Origin: Siphonodentalium dalli
Lineage: Eukaryota; Mollusca; Scaphopoda; Gadilida; Siphonodentaliidae
DNA: 64,000 nucleotides
Assembly (NCBI GenBank): GCA_032622095.1
Contig: CP136061.1
Location: 12,849,287-12,913,286 of the forward strand
Direction of reading: 5' to 3'
Under the pieces are notes generated by a model that saw only the letters and a list, made by a program, of their open reading frames with translations, was not told the origin of the DNA and did no database searches. Positions 32,383 through 44,300 of the stretch are shown one piece after another. Made by a program: the position numbers and the translations under genes. Positions within the stretch are counted from its first letter, which is position 1. Each line of letters begins with the position of its first letter.

Positions 32383-33200
32383 TCAAGCCTGAATTTAGTG
32401 TGTCTGACATTTGCAGAATGAGGTCCCCAGGGGGTGATTTAGTGTTGCTACCCTGTACAGCAGGCTAGAATCACCAACTTCAACAGTAGAACTTCAATCT
32501 GTTTCTAGGTTTCCCATGGCAGTTGAGGCCTAATCAGACTGAGTGTGAATTCAGTGATGCTAGCCTGCCTTGCGGAATAGTGTCATTCAATTCACCTTTT
32601 GGGGACCTCATTCTGCAAATTTCAGACACTAAATTCAGGCTTGGCTGTTTCATATTATTTTCTTAACCACCACTTATCCAGGTGTCCAGGTGAAGAAAAA
32701 TTGGGGGGTATATTGGATTGAATTTGTCTTCTGTCTGTCAGGCAGTCCTTCTATCCATCTATCTGTTGGGATGTCTATCCATCTGTCTTTCAACAATTGT
32801 TTTCTTCTCCATATTAAAGACCAAATGTGTTTATATATATTGGTGTGCATGTTCCCTAGGTGACTCACAATCAGATTTGTTCAAATAAGTTCATCAGATC
32901 AAATACATGTAGGTGCAAAGCCAGGACCATAACTGTTTCCCGCCATAGTAATTTTTAAAACAATTTCTTCTCAAGAACCATTGGGCCTATATAGCTTATA
33001 TTTGGTATGGAGGGGCCTTGGGTGACCGGGGTTCAGATTTGTTCAAATGGGGTCATTTTTAGGAAAAGAGGCCCCCAGAGGGTGAGGTGAATTCAGTGAT
33101 GCTAGCCCACCTTGCGGAATAGTGTCATTAAATTCGCCGTTTGGGGACCTCATTCTGCAAAGGTCAGACACACTTAATACAGGCTTGCTGTTCCAAAATT
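32383..33200. mobile_element. Three family B hairpins in a TTCATATTTGG-type element
   Basis: Hairpin arms lie at 32383-32470, 32530-32640 and 33067-33180 (GAGGTCCCCAGGGGGTGA; TTGGGGACCTCATTCTGCAA). Between them (32690-33060) is an old relative of the TTTAGCTCACC element with GACTCACAATCAGATTTGTT. Confidence 0.65.
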
Positions 33201-33214
33201 ATTTTCTTAACCAC

Positions 33215-33860
33215 CACTTATCCAGGTGAAATCATACCCTTATTTTTCAAAGAAAAATGGGGGGGGGGGTATATTGAATATTGGGGGGTATATATTGATA
33301 TTACTAGATAAATGGATCTCATAGATGGGGATTCACATTTGTTCTAATAGGGGCAGAGATAAGAGATTTAACTCTCCTCTATGCTGTTTGGTACTGGTAT
33401 AATAATATTGATTTCCAGGCAGCCTGGGTGGGGGCAACATTTGAGGCAATGGGTAGTGAGTGTAGAGGGGGTGGAGTTTTGGCCCCCTACTTTAATCAAA
33501 ATTTAAACAGTTGAAAATTTCATGCCTGATACAACATTAGTTGTAGATTAGATGTTCACACCAAAAAATTTCATGCCTGATACAACATTAGTTGTAGATT
33601 TTCCAATATTATTTTCTTAACCACCACATGACCTTATTTTTCAAAGAAAATTTGGGGGGGGGGGGGTATATAGGATATTGGGGGGTATATTGATATTACT
33701 AGATGAATTGATCTCATAGTTGGGGATTTACATTTGGCAATGGGGAGGGAGTGTAGAGGGGGTGGAGTTTTGACCCCCTACCTTGATAAAAATAAAAACA
33801 GTTGAAAATTTCATGCCTGATACAACATTAGTTGTAGATTAGATGTTCACACTAAAAATC
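33215..33860. repeat. ~385-bp imperfect tandem duplication
   Basis: TTATTTTCTTAACCACCAC, CCTTATTTTTCAAAGAAAA, a G run with GGTATATTG, ATATTACTAGATRAATKGAT and TCATGCCTGATACAACATTA occur in the same order twice. Confidence 0.72.
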
Positions 33861-35125
33861 GGTTGGAACTGTTTTCATAGTTTGGTTTAATTCTCCAACA
33901 TGTATGTTTTTAAATCACCAGTCCATATATGTTCCTACTTCAGGTTAAACTGTTGGACAGAATTGGCCACAAATTTTAACTTTATGGGGTTGTCAGGTTG
34001 GTAATTTTCAAATGAGGTCACCTGGTCAAATAGGGGCCAAGCGAAGGACAGTTTTCCTCTTAATATGCTTCCTTCACAAGGACCATCAGGTCTATTTTAC
34101 TGATATTTAGTATGAAGGGTTCTTTGGTGTATGGGATTCAAATTTATTCAGATGGGGTCACCAGGTTAAATAGGGTGGGACCAGGGACATAACTGTATGT
34201 TTCTATAGTAATACTTAAAATGTCTTCTCAAGATAGGTTGGACTATTTAGCTTACATATAGTATGGAGGATCCTTTAGTGTCTGAGATTCAGATTTGTTA
34301 ACATGAGGTCAACCTGTTAAGAAATGACGGGGCTATGGGGACTTAACACTTTTGTGTCTAATAAAATCATTAAAATACAAAATTCATTAAAACATCTACC
34401 TTGGAACTACCTGACTGATTAATCTGACATACATGTATGGTGTTTTGGGTCCATGGATAATTGGGCTTCAAACATGTCTAAATGGTTTTATAAAAAGGCG
34501 CTTGTGAGATTTGAAATTTCCAACAATTGAGAAAGTTTGAGATGTCGGTTGTGAAATTCCAACCTAAGACTTGGGAGTCTGGAGCCCGGTCGGGAGGGGA
34601 CTTGTTGAGCTGGAGGAGGGGTGGGGTGATCAGTAGTGTACAGTTGGTAAATTCAAGGTAGATATTCACCGATCTACATACATGAAGCCTCTCTAGCCAC
34701 ATATCCTGTTTAGATCTACTTCTTTTAAAATGATTATGAAAAGTTCTGACTGTTGTGGTCTCCAGAGTCCCAGTCTTATCAGTCTTTGTAGTCTGGTGAG
34801 CGACCCCACAGTCTTTGACTGTCTTGTTGAGAGAGGCCGGTCGCGCGCGCGCACGCCTCGCCATATATATAGCTTCAGTTTTTGTAGATGAAACATGCAT
34901 ACTGATTGGCCAAGAACTGCTAACTTCAGTTTTTGTTCCTGAAACATGTAAACCGATTGGCCAAGAGTTTCTAACATGAGTTTTCGATTCACCAGTATCG
35001 GCCGCTGATCAAACAAGTCCTTGCCTGTTATGATATTTCACTTGTCGCATTTCGAGTTTGATCATGTATATTTATTTTGTCTATTTTTGTTTTTTGTTTT
35101 TATAATACATGTGTGCATGCTTATA
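33861..35125. other. Degenerate dispersed repeat, no gene supported
   Basis: 33900-34480 contains several blocks of TCAGATTTGTT/GGTCACCAGGTTAAATAGG, old remnants of the TTTAGCTCACC family. 34481-35125 has a minus-strand 140-residue frame without recognisable motif and a CGCGCGCGCGC-rich patch at 34838. Confidence 0.5.
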
Positions 35126-35276
35126 TAACCCTTTCACGGAAGTGTAGCATTGTAGATCATGTGCCAGTGCATTCTCTTAAGACACTTATATATGTGAGTC
35201 TCCCATATATACGAGAATGCACTGGCACAGGGTTTTCAAAAAAAATTCAGTAAGCTCCAGTCATAGAAGGGTTAAT
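35126..35276. mobile_element. Family A hairpin MITE
   Basis: ACCCTTTCACGGAAGTGTAG, GTGCCAGTGCATTCTCTTAA and the complementary CGAGAATGCACTGGCACAGG, ending AGCTCCAGTCATAGAAGGGT. Confidence 0.8.
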
Positions 35277-35337
35277 TGGTCAGAACAGTGAATTTGCTTA
35301 AAGTGACATACAATCTACAGGTCTCATAATAAACCAG

Positions 35338-35434
35338 GTCTCTCAGTGAGAGCTTTCAGATGAATGGCAACAAGCCATATTTCCGACTAAATCCTGCTGT
35401 GGTTAAGGAGTCGATTACTTAGGGATTACTGTAC
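35338..35434. mobile_element. TA-flanked MITE, right-half fragment
   Basis: Only the right arm remains: GAGAGCTTTCAGATGAATGG, CCATATTTCCGACTAAATCC, TGTGGTTAAGGAGTCGATTA and CTTAGGGATTACTG. Confidence 0.75.
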
Positions 35435-35624
35435 ATGAAGTTTGGGATCAATCAGATGAAAAATATTGTCTGTAGGGATTCAGTCATGCAAAGAGTAAAA
35501 TTCAAGATGGTTGCATGCATCATGTTTATCATCAAAAATCATTATAATTCACTAGCTCCCATCTTGTGATCCTGAACCAAATTGAGCTAAAAATGGATGA
35601 AAATCTTGAATTATTATATTTGTT

Positions 35625-35878
35625 CTTAGTTATAGTACTGATGTTTTGTTATAGTATTACTGTTTTTCGTTATAGTATTACTGTATTTCGTTAAAGTATT
35701 GCTGTTTTTTTGTTATGCTGTGTTTCGTTATAGTATTGCTGTTTTTCGTCATAGTATTGCTGTTTTTTGCGTATGCTATTTTTCGTTATAGTATTGCTGT
35801 TTCTTGTTATTGTATTTCTGTTTTTCGTTATAGTATTACTGTATTTCGTTAAAGTATTGCTGTTTTTCGTTACACCTT
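35625..35878 (+). repeat. ~22-bp tandem repeat before exon 7 acceptor
   Basis: About ten degenerate copies of a 22-23 bp unit (GTTATAGTATTGCTGTTTTT followed by CG) end about 27 bases before the exon 7 acceptor. The T-rich units may serve as an extended pyrimidine tract. ORFs across the junction are artefacts of this array. Confidence 0.85.
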
Positions 35879-35904
35879 GGATGTTGTAATTCTGTCGTCC
35901 ACAG

Positions 35905-36081
35905 ATCCTGCACCGTATGAGAATGTCGATCAAAGTGAATTTAGCGTTAAAACTCCTGTGAAGCAGCGAGCGAATACTGAATCTAACGCTGATATTAGTC
36001 AAACCGATAGTCTTTCATCCAAACTGAATGCGCCCCTGCATCCGAGGCCACGCCCCACCATTGCAAAGAAGGGCACAGCAG
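35905..36081 (+). CDS. REPS1: REPS1-like exon 7: Ser/Asn-rich linker
   Basis: A 177-base exon between GTCGTCCACAG and GTATAGC, phase 1-1. It encodes DPAPYENVDQSEFSVKTP, a polar stretch with SNADISQTDSLSSKLN, and APLHPRPRPTIAKKGTA. This is low-complexity linker, so homology alone is weak. Support comes from coding composition unlike the flanking intron, matching phase on both sides, and its position between two firmly identified REPS blocks. The serine-rich part is a plausible phosphorylation region (inference). Confidence 0.82.
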
Positions 36082-36229
36082 GTATAGCTATTTTAGTTAC
36101 ACAAATTAATACTCTTCATAAAACTTAAATGTTACGATGAACAAAAAGTATAAAAAGTCTTTTTCAAGCCATTAAGCCAGCATACAGAATTTTGGGAATA
36201 ACTAGCAACTAATTCGGGATTTGTTTTTA

Positions 36230-36662
36230 CCCTGTGCCAATGCATTCTCTTATATATGCGAGTCGACCATAGGTCGGCGAGTCAACCATAGGTCGCCTCG
36301 CATATATAAGAGAATGCATTGGCCTAACAATTTTTTATCATGTTTTTTAAATAAATGTTTCTTACAATTTTTAGGACATAAAATAAAAAAACATCCATTA
36401 CCCTGCAGGGAGCCCCACACATATATAGAAGCATATAGAAGAGTGTCGTCTGCTCATGTTTGTCTGGGGCTCTGTATGGGTGAAATTATAAAATTGTTAA
36501 AGAATACAAGAACAAATTATTAAAATTGTAAAAAATTGTTAGGCCAATGCATTCTCTTATATATGCGAGGTGACCTATGGTCGACTCGCATATATAAGAG
36601 AATGCATTGGCACAGGGTAAAAAAATTACGACTTACGACTGGATTTGATAGGGCGGGTCACA
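36230..36662. mobile_element. Family A extended form
   Basis: Two hairpins (CCAATGCATTCTCTTATATA arms) flank a central block with CCTGCAGGGAGCCCCACACA. The right end continues into CACAGGGTAAAAAAATTACG and GGATTTGATAGGGCGGGTCA. The central block recurs inverted at 55560-55650, and the first hairpin's loop contains a duplicated GACCATAGGTCG. Confidence 0.78.
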
Positions 36663-37055
36663 TTTTCTGATAGCGCGACAAATCAAAATTCTCTGGAAAA
36701 CAAGGCTTTGTTCGCAGAATTTTGGGAATAAAATAGACGAAGTCTTCTCAGTCCACAACTAGCTTGGGAAATCGGTTGGTTGATTTCTGTTTTGGACAGA
36801 GTCCTGTTTCGTTACTCTTCTATAACAGACTTTCATACTTCATTTACAGGTGAAGCCATGGAATTCGTGTGAACCCCTGAATGTCATTAATCATCTGACA
36901 TATTAACAGATATTAATCTGTCTTCAAAATGATATATCATTTACCATGATAAAAAAGGCAAAGTGATGATATAATCATTTAATATATTTATACATACATT
37001 TTATGATAGAGCGACAAATCAAAATTCTCTGGAAAACAAAGCCTTGTTCACTTAT

Positions 37056-38183
37056 AAGTCTAGTCCAAGTCTTCTCGTACTAAAGCCGGCTAAGATATCG
37101 GGATGGAGGTGCCGGTCTTTAGTCCGAGTTCCAGGCCCATGCATTCCTTTGACAGGACTTAAGCGTTAGTGATCCGCTCAAATAAAACCACAATTATATG
37201 AAATAAAATATCACAATTGCTACAATAAACGGATAGTTTCCGCAGAAGACATGCTATTTTATCTGAAACCCACATCGGTTGTGAATTGAAAGCGGTAATT
37301 TAATGTGAAAAGAAACATTTGCCGCAGTGTTTACATATTTTTTTAAGTATGCGAACTCAGTTGACCTTGCGAACTGCGTTCGGCATTTTCCGTTGAAAAT
37401 ATTTCGTAGATTTTGGACAACAACGCAAATTACGATGAATTCTCCATTGTAATCGTAATTATGTGTGTCAATAAATAAAATAATAAATAGATTAATTAAA
37501 CATTGGAGATATAAATGTAATACACTAAATAAATGAACCTTAAGTTTGAAAAGTCCCACTAAAACGGAAGAACTATATTTCGAAACTGTGTGATTCGGTT
37601 CTCCGATTATTTTATCAACACAGATGTCAAATGCACATCACGCATGGCAAGTCAGACACAAGAGTTCTAATTTGCTCCAATTTTGACAAGTTGCTTAAGT
37701 TTTTAGTGCGGGAATTGTTCTGAAAGCACATAGAAAACTGGACTTTCGGGCGATCGGTTTTCGCTATTTTTGTTCGGAAAACCCGCGCTATATATAGAAA
37801 CGGAAAGTAGAATTAGTAGAACAAACAGCGGATTATGCCGAACTTATTCGGACCACTTCGGCTTTCGGTTAAAATGTAAACAAACAGAGAAACAAATCGA
37901 TGTGTGTGGCAATCAACCGGAATATTCTATGTGTAATTTAACATTAAAGTTAGATTATTATACACCATTATGACCATAAGATGTAAGCCTTTCCGATGCA
38001 TATAGCATCATGTATTGATTTGCTAGGTAAATCCAGTAAAATACACCACAAATTCCCGCCACAGATCGTGGGCGTAAGTCGTGTCAAAGGATTGGTATAC
38101 AAGCGGTCTTGGACTAAAGACCAGCATCGCCATCCCAATATCTTAGCTGGTTTTAGTACAAGAAGACTTGGGACTATTATAAG
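37056..38183. mobile_element. ~1.1-kb element with ~105-bp terminal inverted repeats
   Basis: The left arm TTATAAGTCTAGTCCAAGTC, ACTAAAGCCGGCTAAGATAT and CCGGTCTTTAGTCCGAG is mirrored at 38076-38183 (CTTGGACTAAAGACCAGCAT, AATATCTTAGCTGGTTTTAG, GACTTGGGACTATTATAA). The interior has no convincing CDS. A related fragment (GCGACAAATCAAAATTCTCT) occurs twice to the left, at 36670 and 37010. Confidence 0.78.
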
Positions 38184-38192
38184 TCTTGTTTC

Positions 38193-38343
38193 CAAGCCTT
38201 GAAATAGTGTGTCTGTCATTTGCAGAATGAGGTCTCCAGAGGGTGAATTTAGTGACGTTACCCCGCATAGCGGGCTAGCATCACCAAATTCACCCTCTGG
38301 GGACCTCATTCTGCAAATGACAGACACCCTATTTCAAGGCTTG
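38193..38343. mobile_element. Hairpin MITE family B, complete copy
   Basis: CAAGCCTTGAAATAGTGTGT at the left and its near-complement CCTATTTCAAGGCTTG at the right. About 73-bp arms with few mismatches meet at CATAGCGGG. This is the most complete family B copy and defines its ends. Confidence 0.88.
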
Positions 38344-39420
38344 CATTGAACGGACCTTTGATATACCGTACGCATGTTTGATATCATCATGCTTGGGAAA
38401 GGCTACCCTCTATGTTCTTATACGCAAAGCATCTATTTGACCTAATCTGAAGACATACAAGCAAGATAACTCCCAATCATGATTCTGTATGTAAAGTCTG
38501 GTATAGAAGATAAACAGGACGAGACCTCGGTCCAAAACAGCAAACCCAACTGATATCCAAGCTGTTGTGGACCGAGAAGTTTTGGTATAGGAATAATAGA
38601 GAGGTTTAGATGGTAACCTTATAACTTGGACCGTCTAGAAATATCAGATTATTACTACTTGTCATAGCGTGGTGCGAGATCTTGACTAATTGTCAGGGTT
38701 CGCGCTGCCACTTGCCAAATTTTCCAATGGCAAAAATAATTCACATTTGGCAAAAAATATTTTCATTTGGCAAAAGATTTGGCAAGTCACTTTTTAATTC
38801 CTCAAGCAATTTGAAAAAGTATTGGTCAATAATTACCGTTTATTTCAGGAAACTCTTACAACATAATTATATTATAGTGGTGTTTTATATGGTTTAGGAA
38901 AAGTTAACACCACTTAGCAACCCTTCTACCATTGAATTGTTCGTGGCTTAATGTTGTATGATAAACCACAATAGAGATGCGAGTATACATGTAATTAATT
39001 ATTAACTAACTGATTTTCTATTGATATCAAAAGTCTTTCAACCCGCGAGTGTCGAAACATAATAATTAACGTTGCAGAAAATGATACTATCAGGGAGAGC
39101 ATATGCCACCATATTTGATCGGTTGGAAACACTACCGGCATGACATCATGAATCTTGCACTTTAATGCCATATAAGGTATGGTGTTGAAAACAGATCCTA
39201 GATCCTCGACATTGGATGCGTCTGAAGGTCATATTAATTTCAACACAACGTACATATTTCTATGGACACAACATATTCTTTTAAACCTCCTATATATCTT
39301 CCCACCGCTGCATGCTTATGTTGTATATTTGTTGTCGCCCGATAATAAAATTTCAGTGGATGAGGAAATGAGCGACGTCCATTCGTCCACCCACTTGTCT
39401 ACATGTCAGACTGTCCAAAA
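38344..39420. other. Intron 7 stretch, no feature recognised
   Basis: AT-rich intronic DNA. Around 38715-38790 the words CATTTGGCAAAA and TTGGCAAG recur, a minor degenerate repeat. No exon supported. Confidence 0.45.
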
Positions 39421-39424
39421 CGTC

Positions 39425-39562
39425 TGCATGATAACCTGAATAATAAACGTCTGGATGATAACCTGGATGATAACCTGGATGATAACCATCATCCCTGGAT
39501 GATAACCTGGATGATAACCTTGATGATAACCTTGATGATAACCTGGATGATAACCTGAATAA
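39425..39562. repeat. 12-bp tandem repeat
   Basis: About ten copies of GATGATAACCTG with GAATAATAA and CATCATCC variants. The overlapping minus-strand ORFs (RLSSRLSSR and YHPGYHPG) are repeat translations. Confidence 0.9.
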
Positions 39563-39633
39563 TATTTGACAGAATTTGATGAAACTTGATATGGGGCCTC
39601 CATACAAGAGGTTCCCAATCAATGCTGATTATT

Positions 39634-40300
39634 TGTCCCCCGACGTTCTGAAAGAAAAGGGGGACTATAGAAACGGGCTTCGTCCGTTCATCCGTCCGTC
39701 CGTCCGTTTGTCACACTTTTGAGTACCTTCATGGTGTAATCATCTCCTCTTACAGTTTTCATCCCAGAGATTTGAAACTTCCGAGTATTGTTACCCACAT
39801 ATTGGAGATGTGCAACATGTATATATATAGATGACGGAGTTATTAACCCTTTTCGACTTTCAAATTTCAATTTTTTTTATAATTTCTTAAACAAAGCGGC
39901 ACCGACTTGCCACATTGTCGGGGGGACACTGGTCGGCTGACCTTTTATTTGTTTCAGTATGATAACTCAAGTTCTGTGATTATTCGAAAGTTTTCACATT
40001 TAGTACATGTACATGTATGTGGATTAATCACATGAAAATACAGGTAAAGTTTGAATTTGGGTTCGATCCAACCAAATCTGATAGAGTTATAGCTCCTTTT
40101 CAACTTAGAATTTGCCAAGTATTATTCTGGTATCTAATTATGTTAAAAACATAAATAGTTGGAAGCACATTTTGATCAGTGATTGTTCCCCTGAATAAAA
40201 ATTTTCATTTAAAAAAAAAAGCAGCTGGTCAAATAAGGCCACCTATACGGGCAACGTGTTACCACGAGGCCTTTTATTACTGGATGATTTCCCATAAAAA
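39634..40300 (+). mobile_element. TTGTCCCCCGACG dispersed element
   Basis: Opens TTTGTCCCCCGACGTTCTGA and AAGGGGGACTATAGAAACGG, then CCGTCCGTCCGTCCG and blocks with GTTACCCACATATTGGAGAT. A 3'-truncated relative is at 5740-5980. Confidence 0.75.
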
Positions 40301-40797
40301 AATACGCTTTTTTATCTAGTATGTGCTGACCTGCACAAATTGTAATTTACATTTTTGGTTGCGTTGTGACTCTATTAGTCTCGGCCATCACATCAGACAA
40401 CATATCTTTATCTCCATACAATAGAAAAGCAAGTATGGCTTCGATGGCTTCGTGTGCAACATCACATGACATCATTTTGACAAATGTCATAAGAATTAGT
40501 GCAAATACAGCCTTTTGGGACCATGTTCGATGTCCGGTTTTCTTTTACCAATCATGTTTTATGTCATATTGGGCTACATCGGATGTATGTTTGAAAAGTT
40601 ATAAACGCATGAAAATCGTGCCAAAGTTACAAACACACACACACACAATGGGTTATATATATGCTATTTGTGCTGTGATATTGTGTTGATATAATTTTTT
40701 TATTTTATTTAAGCGTTATCATATATAGTCTTCTTTAAGCAGTCCTCGAAACAGCTTGTCTGTCATGAAATCTCCATAAAATCTCATGTGTTCGTTT

Positions 40798-41137
40798 TTA
40801 GCTCAACTTTACTTTGTAAAGTTTGAGCTTTTGCCATGGCTTTGTATCCGTCGTCCATGTGTGTGTGTGTGTGATTCGTAAACAATTTCCTTTAGCACGG
40901 GCTACAGGTCGTACCTTTGGTCAGATCATTATAAAATTTGTCATAGCTGTTGGCATTGATATGTAGATGGGAACGAGTCGTTTTGGGGTCATTCGGTCAT
41001 TATCAATTGAGGTCTAATTAGAATGAGGTCCCCAGAGTGTGAATTTGGTGATGCTAGCCCACCATAGGGGATAGCATTACTAAATTCACCCTCTGGGGAC
41101 CTCATTCTGCAAATGACAGACACATTATTTCTAGGCT
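40798..41137 (+). mobile_element. TAGCTCAACTTTACTTTG element joined to a family B hairpin
   Basis: TTTAGCTCAACTTTACTTTG with inverted AAAGTTTGAGCT, then GATATGTAGATGGGAACGAG, as far as about 40985. The remainder is a family B hairpin (GAATGAGGTCCCCAGAGTGT ... CATTCTGCAAATGACAGACA). Same family as 61487-63410. Confidence 0.75.
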
Positions 41138-41301
41138 TGCTTATCTATCTCATCTCCCCTGATTATTCGTCGTCATTCACAACATTATCTCGTACCCGAA
41201 TGTAATTTTTCATGATTTTTTTTACTTCAGGATTTTGTTTTATTTGAAAATTTCAGGATATTTGTAACAGGGCTTTCTGATATGTGCAGATATGTGACAC
41301 A

Positions 41302-44300
41302 TTAAAGGCCCACTTAATTTTCGAATGCCCGGATATCATTATACAAAACATATTCCATATTATATTCCATTTGGAAGAGGAACCAAAAATATAAGAACAG
41401 CTGTGGTCTAGGAGTGTCCACAAAGTGATATAGATTCTCAGGTTCATTCCAAGACTTCCCCCGTTGTCAATGTAGAATGCATCAGAAATCAAACTAAGAG
41501 ATACTGATAGAGTTATTTCCCTTTCATTGAGAATAATAAACTGTACAGTACAGTCTGGATCAAAATTAAGCTCAGAACACACATCGGCACCTCAACAAAA
41601 ATAACATGTTCCCAGTTTATTCGACCAGATCAGTTGATACTACAATGTTTTGGGGCTTCCTCTTTCACATGATATATAATATGGAATATGTTGTATATAA
41701 TGTGATCTGGGGGGGGGGGTGTATATAATATGGAATATGTTGTATATAATGTGATCTGGGGGGGTGTATATAATATGGAATATGTTGTATATAAAGTGAT
41801 CTGGGGGGTGTATATAATATGGAATATGTTGTATATAAAGTGATCTGGGGGGTGTATATAATATGGAATATTTTGTATATAATGTGATCTGGGGGGGGGT
41901 GTATATAATATGGAATATGTTGTATATAATGTGATCTGGGGAGGGGGGGTGTATATAATATGGAATATGTTGTATATAAAGTGATCTGAGGGGTGTATAT
42001 AATATGGAGTATGTTGTATATAATGTGATCTGGGGGGGGTGTATATAATATGGAATATGTTGTATATAATGTGATCTGGGGGGGGGGGGGTGGGTGTATA
42101 TAATGTGGAATATGTTGTATATAATGTGATCTGGGGGGTGTATATAATATGGAATATGTTGTATATAATGTGATCTGGGGGGTGTATATAATATGGAATA
42201 TGTTGTATATAATGTGATCTGGGGGGTGTATATAATATGGAATATGTTGTATATAAAGTGATCTGGGGGGGTGTATATAATATGGAATATGTTGTATATA
42301 ATGTGATCTGGGGGTGTATATAATATGGAATATGTTGTATATAATGTGATCTGGGGGTGTATATAATATGGAATATGTTGTATATAAAGTGATCTGGGGG
42401 GGTGTATATAATATGGAATATGTTGTATATAAAGTGATCTGGGTGGTGTATATAATATGGAATATGTTGTATATAAAGTGATCTGGGGGTGGGTGTATAT
42501 AATATGGAATATGTTGTATATAATGTGATCTGGGGGGGGGTGTATATAATATGGAATATGTTGTATATAATGTGATCTGGGGGGTGTATATAATATGGAA
42601 TATGTTGTATATAAAGTGATCTGGGGGGGTGTATATAATATGGAATATGTTGTATATAAAGTGATCTGGGGGATGTATATAATATGGAATATGTTGTATA
42701 TAATGTGATCTGGGGGGGGGTGTATATAATATGGAATATGTTGTATATAATGTGATCTGGGGGGTGTATATAATATGGAATATGTTGTATATAATGTGAT
42801 CTGGGGGGGGGGTGTATATAATATGGAGTATGTTGTATATAATGTGATCTGGGGGGGGTGTATATAATATGGAGTATGTTGTATATAATGTGATCTGGGG
42901 GGTGTATATAATATGGAGTATGTTGTATATAATGTGATCTGGGGGGTGTATATAATATGGAATATGTTGTATATAATGTGATCTGGGGGGGGGGGTGTAT
43001 ATAATATGGAGTATGTTGTATATAATGTGATCTGGGGGGGGTGTATATAATATTGAGTATGTTGTATATAATGTGATCTGGGGGGGGGTGTATATAATAT
43101 GGAATATGTTGTATATAATGTGATCTGGGGGGTGTATATAATATGGAGTATGTTGTATATAATGTGATCTGGGGGGGTGTATATAATATGGAATATGTTG
43201 TATATAATGTGATCTGGGGGGGGGGGGGGTGGGTGTATATAATATGGAATATGTTGTATATAATGTGATCTGGGGGTGTATATAATATGGAATATGTTGT
43301 ATATAATGTGATCTGGGGGGGGGGGGGTGTATATAATATGGAGTATGTTGTATATAATGTGATCTGGGGGGGGGTGTATATAATATGGAATATGTTGTAT
43401 ATAATGTGATCTGGGGGGGGGTGTATATAATATGGAGTATGTTGTATATAATGTGATCTGGGGGGGGGGGGTGTATATAATATGGAGTTTGTTGTATATA
43501 ATGTGATCTGGGGGGGTGTATATAATATGGAATATGTTGTATATGTGATCTGGGGGGGTATATAATATGGAGTATGTTGTATATAATGTGATCTGGGGGG
43601 GTGTATATAATATGGAGTATGTTGTATATAATGTGATCTGGGGGGTGTATATAATATGGAATATGTTGTATATGTGATCTGGGGGGGGGTGTATATAATA
43701 TGGAGTATGTTGTATATAATGTGATCTGGGGGGGTGTATATAATATGGAATATGTTGTATATAATGTGATCTGGGGGTGGGTGTATATAATATGGAATAT
43801 GTTGTATATAATGTGATCTGGGGGGGGGTGTATATAATATGGAATATGTTGTATATAATGCGATCTGGGGGGGTGTATATAATATGGAGTATGTTGTATA
43901 TAATGTGATCTGGGGGGGGGGGGGTGTATATAATATGGAATATGTTGTATATAATGTGATCTGGGGGGGTGTATATAATATGGAGTATGTTGTATATAAT
44001 GTGATCTGGGGGGGTGTATATAATATGGAATATGTTGTATATAATGTGATCTGGGGGGGGGGGTGTATATAATATGGAATATGTTGTATATAATGTGATC
44101 TGGGGGGGTGTATATAATATGGAATATGTTGTATATAATGTGATCTGGGGGGGGGGGTGGGTGTATATAATATGGAATATGTTGTATATAATGTGATCTG
44201 GGGGGTGTATATAATATGGAATATGTTGTATATAATGTGATCTGGGGGGTGTATATAATATGGAATATGTTGTATATAATGTGATCTGGGGGGTGTATAT

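Noticed and set aside
34478..34900. 140-residue minus-strand ORF
   Set aside because: No recognisable domain, overlaps another frame of similar quality, and lies in degraded repeat sequence.
36850..36873. Possible alternative terminal exon after CATTTACAG (GEAMEFV then stop)
   Set aside because: The acceptor is plausible and phase 1 fits exon 7, but seven residues give no coding signal; needs transcript evidence.
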